In this document: piece by piece, positions 30,671-43,274 of the stretch
Position numbering within the stretch: the stretch's first letter is position 1
Layout: every line of letters starts with the position of its first letter
DNA from: Lineolata rhizophorae
Taxonomy: Eukaryota; Ascomycota; Dothideomycetes; Lineolatales; Lineolataceae
Length of the DNA stretch: 64,000 nucleotides
Assembly: GCA_010093515.1 (NCBI GenBank)
Contig: MU001672.1
Location: 191,266 to 255,265 of the forward strand
Direction: 5' to 3'
Translations under genes and position numbers: made by a program
Notes under the pieces: generated by a model
Database searches by the model: none
What the model was told of the DNA's origin: nothing
Seen by the model: only the letters and a program-made list of their open reading frames with translations

Positions 30671-33600
30671 TGTTGCGGTGATAGTGGTGGCGGTGGTTGA
30701 CGTTGTTGGTGGGGATTGAATCGAGGTTGTGCGCTTTCGCGTGGGTTGACGACGCGAATTGGCGGACAGAAAGACTTGACGTTCGTTCCTGGAGTCTCCT
30801 GGGATCTTGGGCCCCGTTGTCGACTAGTTGATTATTTGGCGTTTGGATGTCTTGTCGAGTTGACAGCGAGCGTAAAGCGAGCAGGCCCAGCCGTCCGCAA
30901 GTTGAAGAAGTGAATGTGGTTGGTTTTTTTTGTTCGCGCGGAATGAAGGGTAAGGGATAGCTGTCGAAGGGGACGCTATCGCCTGGGGCAGTAAATGCCT
31001 ATATGTAGTTCAAAGGCGGTACGAAGCTAGCTGCATTCAAGCCCAGACCGAGTTGGGTAGGGCACGTGGGTTCCGTTTGCGGTCAAGGGAGAGAGCGCAG
31101 CGAGAATGGAAGGTAAGGAGAGGACGGAAGGTTCCAAGATTAAGAACGAAGGTTTAAAAAGCGGCTCAGCCAGGAGGGACAAAGAATAAAAATAGTGCAG
31201 TGGTCAAGGCAAGGAGTTACCAGACCAACCCACGTTCCGGTTGCGCGTAGCTTGAAAAAATAAGCCCGGAATACGACCTGCGGAGGGAGAGAGGAAGGCT
31301 TGAATGCGGCGGGAAAAGGGACGACAGGGTCAAGCGCAATTCCACAGCACACGCACAGAGAGAAAGAAGCAGCCCAGCTCAGCTGGCTGAAAAGAGAGCT
31401 GGGACCCGGCTTATATGAAAACGAAAATGCCAGGAGAGGAGAGAGTTCAGGTCAAAACAGCCCTGGGCCGGGGGGGGGGGGGGGGGGGGGGGGGGAGGGG
31501 GAGTGGGAGGGGCAGGGGTGGAAGGGAGAAACCTAAAATGGCCCAGGTCATAATGTCCACACAACGCGGCGAAAAAAGGCTGCCTCAAGACACACATGGA
31601 CGCACCCCCGCAACGCAGGGTCAGGACCAGAAACCAGGCCCTTGCCCAGGCACGCAAAGCGTAGTCGGCCGCGGTCGCCGCGGCCGCGGCGGCGTGCGGA
31701 GCGGGGGGGCGTCAGGGCGAACTCGGTAGAGGAACTAAGGTGCCTGGCCAGCCCCTCCGCCGACGGGCATAACCCAAGCCGACGATGGCATAGCTCCCCC
31801 TTCTTCTCTGCCTTGGCCCTGACAGCCGTCGTACCCGCAGCCTGCTCCGGCCCCCGTCCCGGTCCCCCTCCCCGCGGCGATCGCCCGCACGAAACTGGCG
31901 AGACAGCCGAGACCGCCCGGCCGCTAAGGGTTGCACGCAGCAAGAGACGCGCGGGCACACAGGCCGGGGGAGCAGCAGCAGCAGCAGACAGGTGTTACAG
32001 GCCGGGACCCTGGCGGGCCGAGATTCGATTGTGATGCGCGCGACCCGGCGGCGCGCCACTCCCGCGCGCTGGGCGGGCGTCATGCCCTCTGCCGCAAGCG
32101 GCGAGAGCCAGCCGCGCAAACAGCCTTCGCTCTGTCGGGTGCTGCGGGGGGCTGTAACGCGCAGTGCGCCACGCCCCGTCAGGGCCATTTCTTGCTTGGC
32201 GGCGTCCCCCCCCCTCCTCCCTCCACAAAAATTGAGACTCGGCGGAGTGTGTTCGGGCTGGATAAGCTTCTTTGTTCTTCGCCTCGCCGTTATTGGTGCC
32301 GGCTTCGACGATAAAGGCGATCGTTCTTCTTTTCCCGTTCCCCACGTTTTTTTTTCTCACACACGCTCGACCCGCTTTATTCTTTTTGCCCCTGCTGCTG
32401 TTGCTGCTAATCAGGGGGGCTTGGTGCTCGACCCGTTTCGCGGCCGTCCGTCACCGCGCCGCCGCCCACAAATGCTTCTCCTGCGTTTCTCGTCGGGCCC
32501 CTTCTGCCGGGAAGATGGTCTCCTCCAATCCGTCCGCTGCGACGTCAGTCCGGCCGAGGGTCGCTCGCCGTAGGAATGCACGATCGAATCCCGACGCTTT
32601 TGCCGGCTGCATGCCGGACGAAGGAAAAGCGGACAGTCTCACCTCCTACCTTGCTTGCCTGCGTTCAGCAAGAATTTCGTGTTTCTTTTTTTTTTTCTCC
32701 CTGCCTTTTTGCTCCTCCTGTTCTGTCCACACCACGGACTTCCGCAAACCGTAGCAGATTCCCCAATCGCGCGTGGTCCGCGGTCGCAGCGTGCGACGCC
32801 CGGGGCCGATCGATCAGCCAGCTCTCTGCCTCAAACCGCCTCGGGGGGCTTGTCGTTGTTTCGACTTGCCCCCTCGAGTGGTTGGGCTGGCGAGCCGTCG
32901 CAGCTCCGGCCAGGCGAGCCAGTCCCGTCGTCGCACGATGTTTCCGACACGAGACGGGCAGCGCTCCTCGACGACCCATCCAAATCTCGCCTAGCCCTGG
33001 TGGGGAATCGCGTCCCTCTGCGTACATATGTATGCACCCCTGGGGCCTGCGCCAGGCTCGTCTATGTAAAAGGTGTGTATGTACGGAGTAGTATGTGCTA
33101 GAGAATTAAAATCTTCGCGCTACTGTCAGGAACCGCGATAGACGCACGCAAGAAGTAGCCCGATTCGGACTAGCGCCCGGGGCTCGCAGACGTGACGTTA
33201 ACCTCCTCCATTCAAGAGGGCAAGGCGGTGCTGTGATGAAAACGTCCGGCACTGCTTGCCTGAAAGTTCCCACAAAATAATAGGGGAGAAGAGGTTTTTG
33301 TTGCAGCGCGTTATCAGGCACCTGCGTCTGCTACTCCACAGTAGGTAGGCAGGAAACCAGTTCACACCGACTCGCTGCTTGAAGTCGGGGGGAGCAAGTT
33401 GACATCGACTCCCGGCCCCAAAGCGTCTGCCCATTGGAACGAGCACCACCGCCATGCGCGGAGTTCCGCACCTCCGCGACCACAGCGGCTCTAGGGCGGA
33501 GAGACGAGGGCATCACTTCCAACCCCATCCCCTCCTTCGCACATGCGCGCCCCAAGGGACCGAAGCAAAACGGAAGCGCCAGAACACGCACCGCAGGAGC

Positions 33601-34478
33601 CGACCAGAAGCGCGCGCGCCACACATGCGGCGGCCCGAAAGGGGAGCCAGCATGGCCGGAACGGGCAGGGGCGAAAGAGCCAAAGTCGACAAGGCAGGAA
33701 CCGTCCTGCGTCCCTGCCGCGCCAGCCCCTCACACCGCCCGCCTTCCGCTCTCCTGTTGCGCATCGTCGCCCCACCACGCCACTCCGCACGCGGGCTCCG
33801 AGCCGGCGCGAGCGCGGAGCGGCCAGACCTCCCGCCCGGACCTATCGCGGCCTCTCGGAACGCCTCAGCGCAGCCCAAACGCTCCTCGGCCCAGGACGAA
33901 CGCGACCACCCCCTTTGGTTCGGATCCACACCACTCAGCATCGTGGGCCGGGCTACCAGAAAAGGCCTTGCGGTGTGCTTTCGTCGGCGAAACCGAACAA
34001 GGGGGGGGAGTTGCCGACCGCATGCATCAGCGTCGCTGCACCTTTAGCTTAGCATTAACGTGAATATTTTCTCTGTTCTCTTCCCCGTCATCGGCGCCCG
34101 CCACTATCATCGTCCCCGCATACAACGAATGCTTCCTGGGTATTGTACGAACGCGAACTGCACACTGCGGGTCCTAACTGCGTCGCCTCTATCCGCCTGA
34201 CACACTCCGCGCATTTGTCTCGTGATTACAAAAGAAAGAATAGGGCCCAGAAATAAAAAAATACAAAAAGTTAAAAAGGAGATGCATCGCGATGAATCCG
34301 TCCGACTCCCCGCCCATAAGGCCGACCAAAAAAAAAATAAAGGCAGGCAATAAAAGCACCTCAAAAGAGCCCCAGAAAAGAAAACAAGCAGCCAACGCGC
34401 AACCCGAATCAAATCCACCACTCCCAAGCCCAAGCCCAAGCCAAAGCCAGCCCTCCCCCCTCGATCAACCCCATCACA
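30671..34478. other. 3.8 kb GC-rich, stop-poor region without a recognised gene
   Basis: Between the small Ser-rich gene and the 3' end of cch1 many overlapping readings are open on both strands (up to about 210 codons near 33434-34063), but they are Arg/Pro/Ser/Ala-rich, overlap in several frames and show no domain. Pyrimidine tracts such as those at 32345-32360 and 32688-32700 are common. The region would fit a long promoter and 5' leader of the gene starting at 30670, or a GC-rich island of unknown origin. Real small exons in it cannot be excluded. Confidence 0.4.
31470..31495. repeat. Uninterrupted run of 26 G
   Basis: A 26-base poly-G tract, followed by A, GGGG and further G-rich sequence (GGGGGAGTGGGAGGGGCAGG), about 0.8 kb upstream of the gene starting at 30670. 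Long poly-G tracts can form G-quadruplexes and are also typical places for assembly or sequencing length errors. Confidence 0.9.
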
Positions 34479-37400
34479 CTACCCCCACCCCCCACCCCCT
34501 CCACCCGCACCCGCACCCCCTCCCCCTCCCTGCCCCGGCGGCCGCCTCAGCGTGAAACTCCTCCTGATGCTCTCGCCCCACGCCGAGTTGTCGAACGCCT
34601 CGAGCACGTTCTGCGCCGACACGGCGCTGTTCTGCCTGCTGCGGCCGCGGTCGGGGCTGCGCTCGGGCGACGCGCCCGTGCCGACCATCGCGCCCGCCGA
34701 CAGGCCCTCGAGCGGGCTGGGCGGCCGGCTGAAGTGCGGCTGCGGCACCCCTCCGCCGCTCCCGCCGCTGCCCGAGGCAAGCGCGCCCCAGTCCGCGGCG
34801 CTGACGTCGGAGCCCGCGTGCGCGTCGCGGTGGTGCTGGTAGCCGTGGCGAAGAGCGGCGGCGGCGGCGGCGGTCGACGAGGACGACGGGTGGCGGGCGG
34901 GCGACAGCTGCGGGGAGCGGTTCGTGGTCGGACTGGCCGAGGGCGTGTGCTGGATCGAGTTTGCGCGCGAGCGCCAGCCGGCCGAGCCGGGCGGCGACAC
35001 GGAGCGCGCGTCGGCGAAGTCGTGGCCCGTCGAGTAGCCGCCGGCGGCGCGGTCGCCGCCGCTGCCGATGACGGCCGGTTCGCTGCCCTGCGCCGGCGGC
35101 GACGAGAGCGGGCTGGGGAACTGGCCGGTTGGGGACGGCGGGCCCGAGGCGCCGCTGCCGGCCCGGCGGTGCTGCTGGTAGCGACCGGCGGTGTAGTCGT
35201 CGTCGTCATCCTCGTCGTCCTCGCCCTCGTCGACGAAGATCTCGGGCACGGAGAACTGCGGGATGGCCGTGAGGCGGCCGGCCGACTTGGAGGCCACGGC
35301 GCGCCGGAACCGCCGCGACCAGTACACGGTGTCGAAGAAGCCGATGACGACGTTGCGACGCACGGCTTCCTCGACGCGCTGCAGGCGAGCCCTGCGACGG
35401 AGGAATTCCTCGAGTCTAAAGTTCCGAAACATCAATCGTCAGCCATTTTGTCTTGGTACAGCGTCGATCACGCTTCCAGTACCAGAACATTCTGGTAGTG
35501 CGACCGAAACCGTCGAGGAAAGGGCCGAGGGCCGGGCACTAGCACGGTGCCGCTCTAGATAGATGAATACATACCGCAGACTCTTATTGTCGTTTATGAC
35601 CTTGTAATGAGCAAGGATCATGAGCAGCGCCGTGAAGTTGATACCGCGGTCCGGGTCTGCCGAAACCAGAACTTCTTCGTAGAAGACGTTCATCCGGGTT
35701 CGTCTCCGCCTTATCTCTTCGACGGGAAGGTCTCTCAGACGTTCCCTAAGCTTCTTCAGGTCGACCTCCACTGGAGCTTTGGCGCCTTCTACAGGCAACT
35801 GGGACTCCCTCTGGCGGACACTACAGTCCTCCACGAGCCTGCGGACGGTGAAATCACCATCGTAAATTCGCATCTCGAAAATTCCCGAGAGTTCCTGAGA
35901 TATGTCAGACTACTGGTTTTTTGCAAAGAAAAAAAAAAGGCACAGAAGACACTTACGCCAAGCAGCCTCGGGAACTGCTCCTTCGTGATAAAACTCGTCC
36001 CGTTCGGATCAAACTCGGCCCACGCCTGCTTGAACCTACGGATCTCCTCTCTGCTGATGACCGAGAGTCCGCTGCTCCGCTGGTACACGTACGAGAAGCT
36101 CTCGTAGATGAGCGAGATGAACAAGTTGACGAAGATGTACATGCTCAGGATGTTCCAGGAGATGAAGAGGGCGCGGGCCCACTCGGGGCTGCCGCAGTCC
36201 GAGTCGAGGAACTTGTCCGACATGGTGCAGAAGGGCGGTTGCACCGTAGCGAAGTCCTCCATGAGCTCGTTCCAGCCCTCGCCGACGGAGGTGCGGAAGA
36301 GGAGAATGAGCGCCTTAGGCACGGTGCGGAAGTTTAGGTTGCCCGTCTCGTTGGTGTTGAACTTGGTTAGGCCGAAGGTTTGAGTGAGAGCAATCGCGTA
36401 CACGAGGAATAGGACGCCCCATGTAGCCAATAGATTTGCGATCTTCGTAAAACTAGCCGCGGCCGTCTTGAACAGTTGATCTAGCTGGTTATTTCGCGGG
36501 ATGAGGAGCAGGGCGATCAAGACGAGGAACAGCTTGTGAGCTTGAATATAGATGCGTTGCTTGAAGTTCGAGAGAAGCAAGATGGTGGTGATGAAGGTCC
36601 CGGAGACGGCGAGAATTGAATAGACGTCCCATGAGCTCTTCCGGAAACGAGACCACGTGAGGCCGACGATGCGAATGCCGATGTTGACAATGTAGATGAG
36701 CGTGAACACGAGGAAGATGTAGTCTCTCGTGCGGTCCCACCAGAAGACGCTCGGATAGAACTCCAGGCAGAGCAAGATGAGGTGCAGGACAAGAACCAAA
36801 GTGATGAACCGCTGCCAACGGCCCCTCTTGCTCACCGCGCGGCGATAGCACCATTCTTCCCAAGTCTCTCGCTTCTTCGACGATGACGGCCGCTTCGATG
36901 GCGATATCTGCCGTAGCAGCTTCCTCAACTCCAGCCAAGAACGCTGGTCCGTAGTCAAAAAGGCGACGCCAGTCTGTTCAGTGTAGTTGCGCATAAACAC
37001 AGACACGAACAGCGTCAGGACGAAGACGGCGCCGAGCAAGTTGTAAACGACGAAGAAGACGGCGTTGCCCTCCGAAGCGAACGGCTGCGGTTGCCTGAAG
37101 ACGCCCGTGATGCTCTCGGCCGCCCACATGACGTCGATCCAACCCTCCTGGGAGACGATCTGGAAGAGAATGAAGGCCGAGCCGCCAAAATTGTCAAAGT
37201 CAAAGTACGGATTAGAGGCCACACGTGGAGACAAAACATCCCAGTCATAAGGCTGGTTGAAGTACTCGCCGACACAGTCTCGGAGGTCGGAGATGTTGGA
37301 GTTCCCGTCGTTGCACGCCTGCATCTTTCCATTGAAGAGGTTCAGACCGTATATGGCGAACGGAATGAGCAAACTAAGCGAGACGAATGCAGCTGAAAGA

Positions 37401-40400
37401 ATTTTCCAGCCTCCGCGCACAATGATAGAATGGAAAGTATCTCGGGCGCTATCGCTCACGTTGAGAAGACGAAGTGCCCTGAGCGCCTTGAATGCACCCA
37501 CCACGCGCGACACTTCGCCCTCGTTTAATAGTGACGCACCGACGTTAATCCAGAGAGTAATGAGCACAATACCGTCTATAAATCCCCAAGATCCGCGGAA
37601 GTACGCGTTCGGGGTCCAGAAGAAACCGTCCGCAATGACCTTGATTATCGCCTCGACCGTGAATAGGATAGCGAAACCCATGTCAGTGAAGACGAACCAA
37701 TTTTTAACGCTGAATTCATTGGTCGTAAAGTATTCCTTCTGATAGAGAGGCGTTGTTACGCAGGCCAAGATAACCATCGCAACGATTGCCGCATACAGAA
37801 ACGCCGAAAAGGCGTACCACACGGGAACTGACGGCGCTACACCTTCGATGCGGTCACCGCCACGTCCCGGACCCACGATGCGCTGGCAGATCTTGCGAAT
37901 GGGGTTATGAGGCTTGAAAATGAACAGCGAGACGTTATAATTCGGGTGTTTGCGGAGGTATTCTCTTTGTTCCAGTTTACGTTTTTCGGTAGCAGACACA
38001 ACCTCTTTGGCCATTCGTCGGGGATCTAGGTCTTCGTAGGCGCGCGATATTTGGAGTCGGGAGTAGAATGGATTCGGTTCGGTGTGGCGAAAAATTCTCA
38101 TGAACTTCGTATAGAGAGTCGACATGATTCCAGAGGACACGATGGTCGTTGGAGCAGGTCCCAAAGCCGCGTTCGGATCGACTTCGGGATTTGGTCGCTC
38201 AGGAGACTGATCTCCCTGGTCATCTAGGAAATCGCGAACAACAGCGTCCTTCAGCAACATCTCGGTCGCAGCGGGTCCATAGTCGAGCGGATCTTTACGG
38301 CGCCCGGTTGCCTGACTGAGTTTGAATATTGTCGATAGCGAAAGGTTCCTGTATTTGTCAGTCCGACGATTTAGGAGGCAGAAATTACGACTGAAGCTTA
38401 CCCATGAGACGAGCCGCCCATCTCCTTTTGCTGCAAGAACGCCTTAACTTGCTGCAAGCGTTTCTCATCCTCTGAGACATCAAAGTTCTCCTGGATGACA
38501 GCAATGAACATGTTCAAGACAATGACTGGTTTTGCACGTGAGCGTCTCATTTCGACCCTTCGGTGTAGGTCCGAACTTACAGTTTGCCAAAATGAACCAC
38601 ATGATGAAGAACGCAGCGCCGATCCAAGCCTGGCCGTAGAATACCTCAATGGTCGTAATGCTGTACATGATTGACGTCCAATCCTCGCTAGAGAAAATTT
38701 GATACATTCCCAAAAAGGAATTATAAATGGTCTTGAACGTGACCGGGAGAGCCTCCTCGCCATCGTCCGGTGGGAGTTCGCCGCGAAATAATTGCGAGGC
38801 GAAGATGGCGGCGAGGAATGTCAGAAGTGCGACGAAGAGAATCAAGTTAAGGATACCGGATACGTTGCCGAGAACTACCATGATCAAGTCTCGTGTCAGA
38901 GGCACCGCCAGGACGACACGGTAGATTCGGATGATTTGAAAGATGGTGAGCCAAGCATACGGCTCTCCCGAGTTGTGAATCGGCGGTATCTGGATGATAG
39001 TAGTAATGACCGCCAAGAACAGGTCGACAAGGTTCTGTTTGCCTTTGAAAAAGTTTCTCCAGTCGACAGCGATTCTTAACACAATCTCTACATCTAACGC
39101 AAGGGTTACGGCAGTTTCGGATGCGTCTGTAACAGTTAGCTCGACCGGAAGTCACACTTATCAAGACAGTGCACTGACCGAGGAATTTCATTCGCCAGTC
39201 ACTCATCTCAGCACTGCGGAGCGATTGGCACAAAAGACCGTAGCAAATGATTGTTATCCAAATCCAGCGAGTCTTGTTGAACAAGTACTTCAACGTGTTC
39301 TTCGGCAATTTCTTAGTCTTCTCTTGATCTTCGTCCAAGAGGGTCTCTTTCTTCTCCTCTGCCGTGAACGCGCTTGCCTTGCTTTCATCTCGAATGACGT
39401 TAAAGGACGAGGTAATGACAGCGATGAGCAGGGAGATAAGCCAGAGACTCATGATGATAATAGCGAGAGCGAAAACTATGCAAATAGTTAGCCGAATTCA
39501 ATCACGAAAGGGAAAGGCTCGACAATGACTTACAGAGTGCTCCAGCGAGGTACTCGCTATCCATCAAATAATACATTATTTCGGAAAACGTATTCGACGA
39601 CATGATTACAAATACCTGCTGTAGCGATTGCAGAATGTTATCGTACGAGACGGTGCCATTATACGGGTTATCCCCTTCGATGCAACGCGACTCTGGCGGG
39701 CATAGAAAGCCTTTGGGCGAGGAAGTGCCCGCCGTGATACCGTCTGCTTTCAGCCAAGGCCTATGTTGGCCATCGGCGCCGATATAACCACCGCAAAACT
39801 GGAAGTCATTGACGAAGTCGTCCAAAACACCTTCGGGGTCACGCCAAACGCAGGTACGCCTCAGGCTCGACTTGAATGTCTGCACGCCCACGACTGCGAA
39901 AAGGAGCCAGAAGAAGCCCAGTAGGAAGGCAACGTTGACAAGCAGCGGCGCAGCCTTCTTTAAGCTTCGCAGGATGACCGTCGTGCCGCTCGTCATGCTG
40001 AGCAGACGCAGGATCCGCAGGCAGCTAAGCATCCTGAAAATGTAGAGATGCTCTCTTGACTGGATGCCGAACACGGAAATCACGAAGCTAACCCAAAACG
40101 AAACCACGGCCACGAAATCAAGTCGATTGAACGAATGCCGAAGAAAGGCGCGATGGGCAAGCCGGACACGCTGCTGCTGGCGAGAACCGCCAGGCACCTT
40201 CTCTAGACCTGGGTGAGATGTAAAAGATCTCAGGATGGATGGCTGGACGTGTTGCTGGGTGGAAGCAGAACGCTTTAGCGAGGCGGCTCTCTGCGGAGCA
40301 AGGAACGTGTTGGCCTTGTCTATGATTGCTTGGCGCAACCCAATTTGGCGGTTGATCGTGCTGTACTCGATTGGATTGACTATAAAGCCGGACACGATGA

Positions 40401-41760
40401 CTCGAACGATGATCTCAATGGTATAGATGACGAATAGTCCGAAGAGGCAGTAATCGATCCAACTTCCTCCAAACCGCTGGGGACGGGGATGCGTCGCCAC
40501 ATCTTGAGCCGAATCCACCGTTAATAATATTGTCTGAATGACAATCAGGACGAGGATGAGAGGTTCGGTGACTGGGTGAACCAGCAGATCGCACAACCTG
40601 AGCCGAAGACGACTGTCGTAAGGGAAGATTCCTAGTGACTTGCCCCTAAAAGGATTGTTATGGATCTTCCAGTCCAGCATCGGAGGGGGGGGTGGAGGCG
40701 GAGTAGGGCCCTTCGGTGCGGTAGGCTTTTCGGGTGGCCGCGCAGTCGACGGCGCTCCGTCATGCGCGTAGTCGGACAGCGCGGGGAACGACGGCGGTTG
40801 CTCCAATCGCGATTGCTTGTGTGACGACTTCCTTTGTATACTTCGTTCCACAAGCTCTGGTTCGTTACTTAGGTTGACAACGCGCTGAGACATGTTCCGC
40901 ACGATAGTCCCCGCCCGCCTCAGCGGAGAGCTCCCGCCAGGCGACAGCGACCGCATGCGAGATCCGGACCGCTCCAATCCTCTCTCGTCAGACGGCGAAA
41001 GAGACCCGATATTAGCTTCGACGGTCGGAAGATCGTCACCCAGGCGGGACGCTGCCGGTGACCTAGTCTCCGGGCTCAAAAACCGAACGGTTTGGAAGCT
41101 CGACCTGTCACCAGGCTGCAGGCCAGTGGGCGTCGTTGGCTCCGCCACTCCCATCGGTTGTAGATGTCCACGATCCGTCAAAGGCGCCGTGTCAGTATAG
41201 ACTGGCGAAAAGTTGCTCCGATCCGGATCCTCCCAATCTTGAGTCGATTCGCTCTCGCTCCTCTGCAAGGGCGCCACGCCGGACACCATGCTTGCGCTCG
41301 TATACGACGGCTCCCGATGCAAGTCCGTTTCCGAGCTGCTCTCCCCCTGAAAACTCAAGCCCGCAAACCCGCCGATGGCCTGTTGGAACGCGCCCAAATC
41401 GTCCAGAGGCGAGATATCCGGGGCATCCTGGTGAGGTGCGCCGAATCCGCCCGTCTGGAGCCGAGGCGGGTGTTGCGCCTGCCCTGCCCCCGCGGACCGC
41501 TCAAATCCCGCCCGAGTCGGGCTCGGCGACGTCTCCGCGATCGGCGCATATCGAGTGCCGGGCCTGCCCGTTAGCGACTCTCGATTCCGCAGCAGATCGC
41601 GGCCGCGGTCGCTGAGGGTCCGACGGTGCAACGCCCCCCGCTGCTGCCAATGCGAGTCGGCGCTTTCGCCCTCATCCGGCGGGCTGTTCAGGTCCTGCAG
41701 CGGTATTCCCTGCGGCGTCGAGCGGTCGCGCCGGTGCGAATACGGGTCGTCGGAATCCAT
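34479..41760 (-). CDS. cch1: Cch1-type voltage-gated calcium channel alpha subunit
   Basis: Seven exons: 39534-41760, 39179-39475, 38581-39126, 38402-38525, 35957-38348, 35575-35894 and 34479-35415. They total 2280 residues, typical for filamentous fungi. All six introns (52-159 bp) are GT-AG, and phases 1, 1, 1, 2, 0, 2 keep the frame. The N-terminal 370 residues are Ser/Pro-rich and cytosolic. Four six-helix repeats follow. Their pore signatures are SSNTFSEIMYY (I), FSSEDWTSIMYS (II), SQEGWIDVMWAAE (III) and TSVGEGWNELMEDF (IV). Repeat I thus has Asn where animal channels have Glu. Arg/Lys-spaced S4 helices are visible, for example MLSCLRILRLLSM. An EF-hand-like stretch follows repeat IV (FKQAWAEFDPNGTSFITKEQ). 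The C-terminal tail is long and Gly/Ser-rich. In yeast, Cch1 acts with Mid1 in the plasma membrane for high-affinity Ca2+ uptake under stress. Confidence 0.93.
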
Positions 41761-43274
41761 TGGGAGAATCGACCTCCCGGCCGCCGGCGGTGATGCTCCT
41801 CCGTCGCACCCGACTGCTCCTCCTCATTTGCCTTCTGAGGCCGCTGCTACTGCTCTTTCAGCAGGGCAGGGCGTGCCAGTCTCGTAAATGCCGTCGCTCG
41901 TTTATCGGAGAGATGCCGGGACGGCCAGTTCGGTGGAGTTGCGAAGTGTCGAGCTGGGAGTGGTAGCAACACGTCAGGTCGATCGCGTCGTCAGCACGGG
42001 TGCGTTATCCGGATTGGTCGATGCGCAAGCGTGAGATTGGGGCGTAAACTAAGTCGATGGGGGCGCTGCCGCTGAAAAGGTTCAAAATAAAATCCAAACG
42101 ATCGTTGAGGGTCGGAGGTGGATGCAGCGATGCTTTGTTGTTGGAGAAAACAGGGACTGGTGCGGCGAGCGTTGCGCGGGAGCTGGAAGAGTTTCATGCC
42201 GCATGGGATAATCGCGTTTGGTATCGCGACCGTTCTCCACCGCACTATCTCGCTTTCAGCAAAACGGCAGCCCGCAACGTCAGCCACAGGAGGCCAGGGT
42301 CGGCTCCTCCTATTAATAGGAAAGCCCGCCACACTCTATCGCCGTGCAGTCCCGATAAGTTTTCTTTAATTTTTCAAGGCTCTGGCTACCTATTGGCCTC
42401 TTGCAGCTTGCCAGCACAAATTCATGCGGCCTTGAATGTTGCGCCCATTATAGGTGCTTCAACCGTGGATCCCCCCCTTTTGCGATGTCACCGCAGCACC
42501 ATGGGATCCGTACCATGGTTCACCATCCTTCAGACTCGGGGAAATGGGAAGGAGCAGGGTCCCAGTGACAGTGACATAAGCATTGTTTCTGTATCAAACT
42601 CTCACCGAGAATTTTTACCAATGCCGTGGTCAGCTTTGTGCTGTGAAATGGGATCTGAAATTGCAGTGCTGATGCACGACTTCAAAAATCACCAAAATAA
42701 AAATGCAAGCGCGCGCAGCCCACATGCAGACCGGGATGGCTGGCGCAGCGGTTCACCGTGCCGGCCAAACCAGCGGCGCCCCTTCCGCTCCTGTCAAGCG
42801 GCGCCAGGAAGCGGTTCCGCGGCCCTGAGTCCTGCGCTATACCCGTTCGAGCAAGGCCTGCGTGGGCATCTGCTGCCGAGATCTCGCTCTGTCATCCCCT
42901 TCGCGCCAAAAAGTCACTGCACCCTAACACCACACGTCCATGCTACGGCCGTTCTTGGCCCGCCGCGACATTTCTTCCTCATTCCTTGCACCTCTCACCG
43001 CACGGCGGCCTCTATCGACCGTTTGCACTCTCCTTCGCGCCGCGACCTTTCGGCAAACTTATTTTGCCACCAGACTCCGCGTTTGGTCGTGTGCCCCAGA
43101 CGCGCGCCGCGCCTTTGTTCGTGTCCGCACGACTTGCCTCGCGGTCCGTGGCACGTCACGCCCGCCAAAACGCGTCCTCGTCCGCCGCCGTGTCTCTCCG
43201 CCCCGCCCACGCGCCCAGAAAGCGCGTAGCTTGGCCGCCACCCGCGCAACCGACGACCACCGTCGCCTGTTGCC
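41761..43274. promoter_or_regulatory. Divergent promoter region between cch1 and the PHD gene
   Basis: The start codons of cch1 (41760) and the PHD-finger gene (43275) face away from each other across 1.5 kb. An open reading crosses much of it (42057-43229), but it is Pro/Arg/Ser-rich without domain features and is best taken as chance in GC-rich DNA. The last 300 bp before 43275 are pyrimidine-rich, as is usual for fungal promoters. Confidence 0.55.

Noticed and set aside
33434-34063. 209-codon + strand reading
   Set aside because: All three + frames and two - frames are open here, so openness reflects base composition, not coding.
34734-35498. 254-codon + strand reading
   Set aside because: Antisense to the last exon of cch1; Arg/Gly/Val-rich composition typical of an antisense shadow.
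42057-43229. 390-codon reading between cch1 and the PHD gene
   Set aside because: Pro/Ser/Arg-rich with no domain, located in a divergent promoter region, with overlapping open frames.
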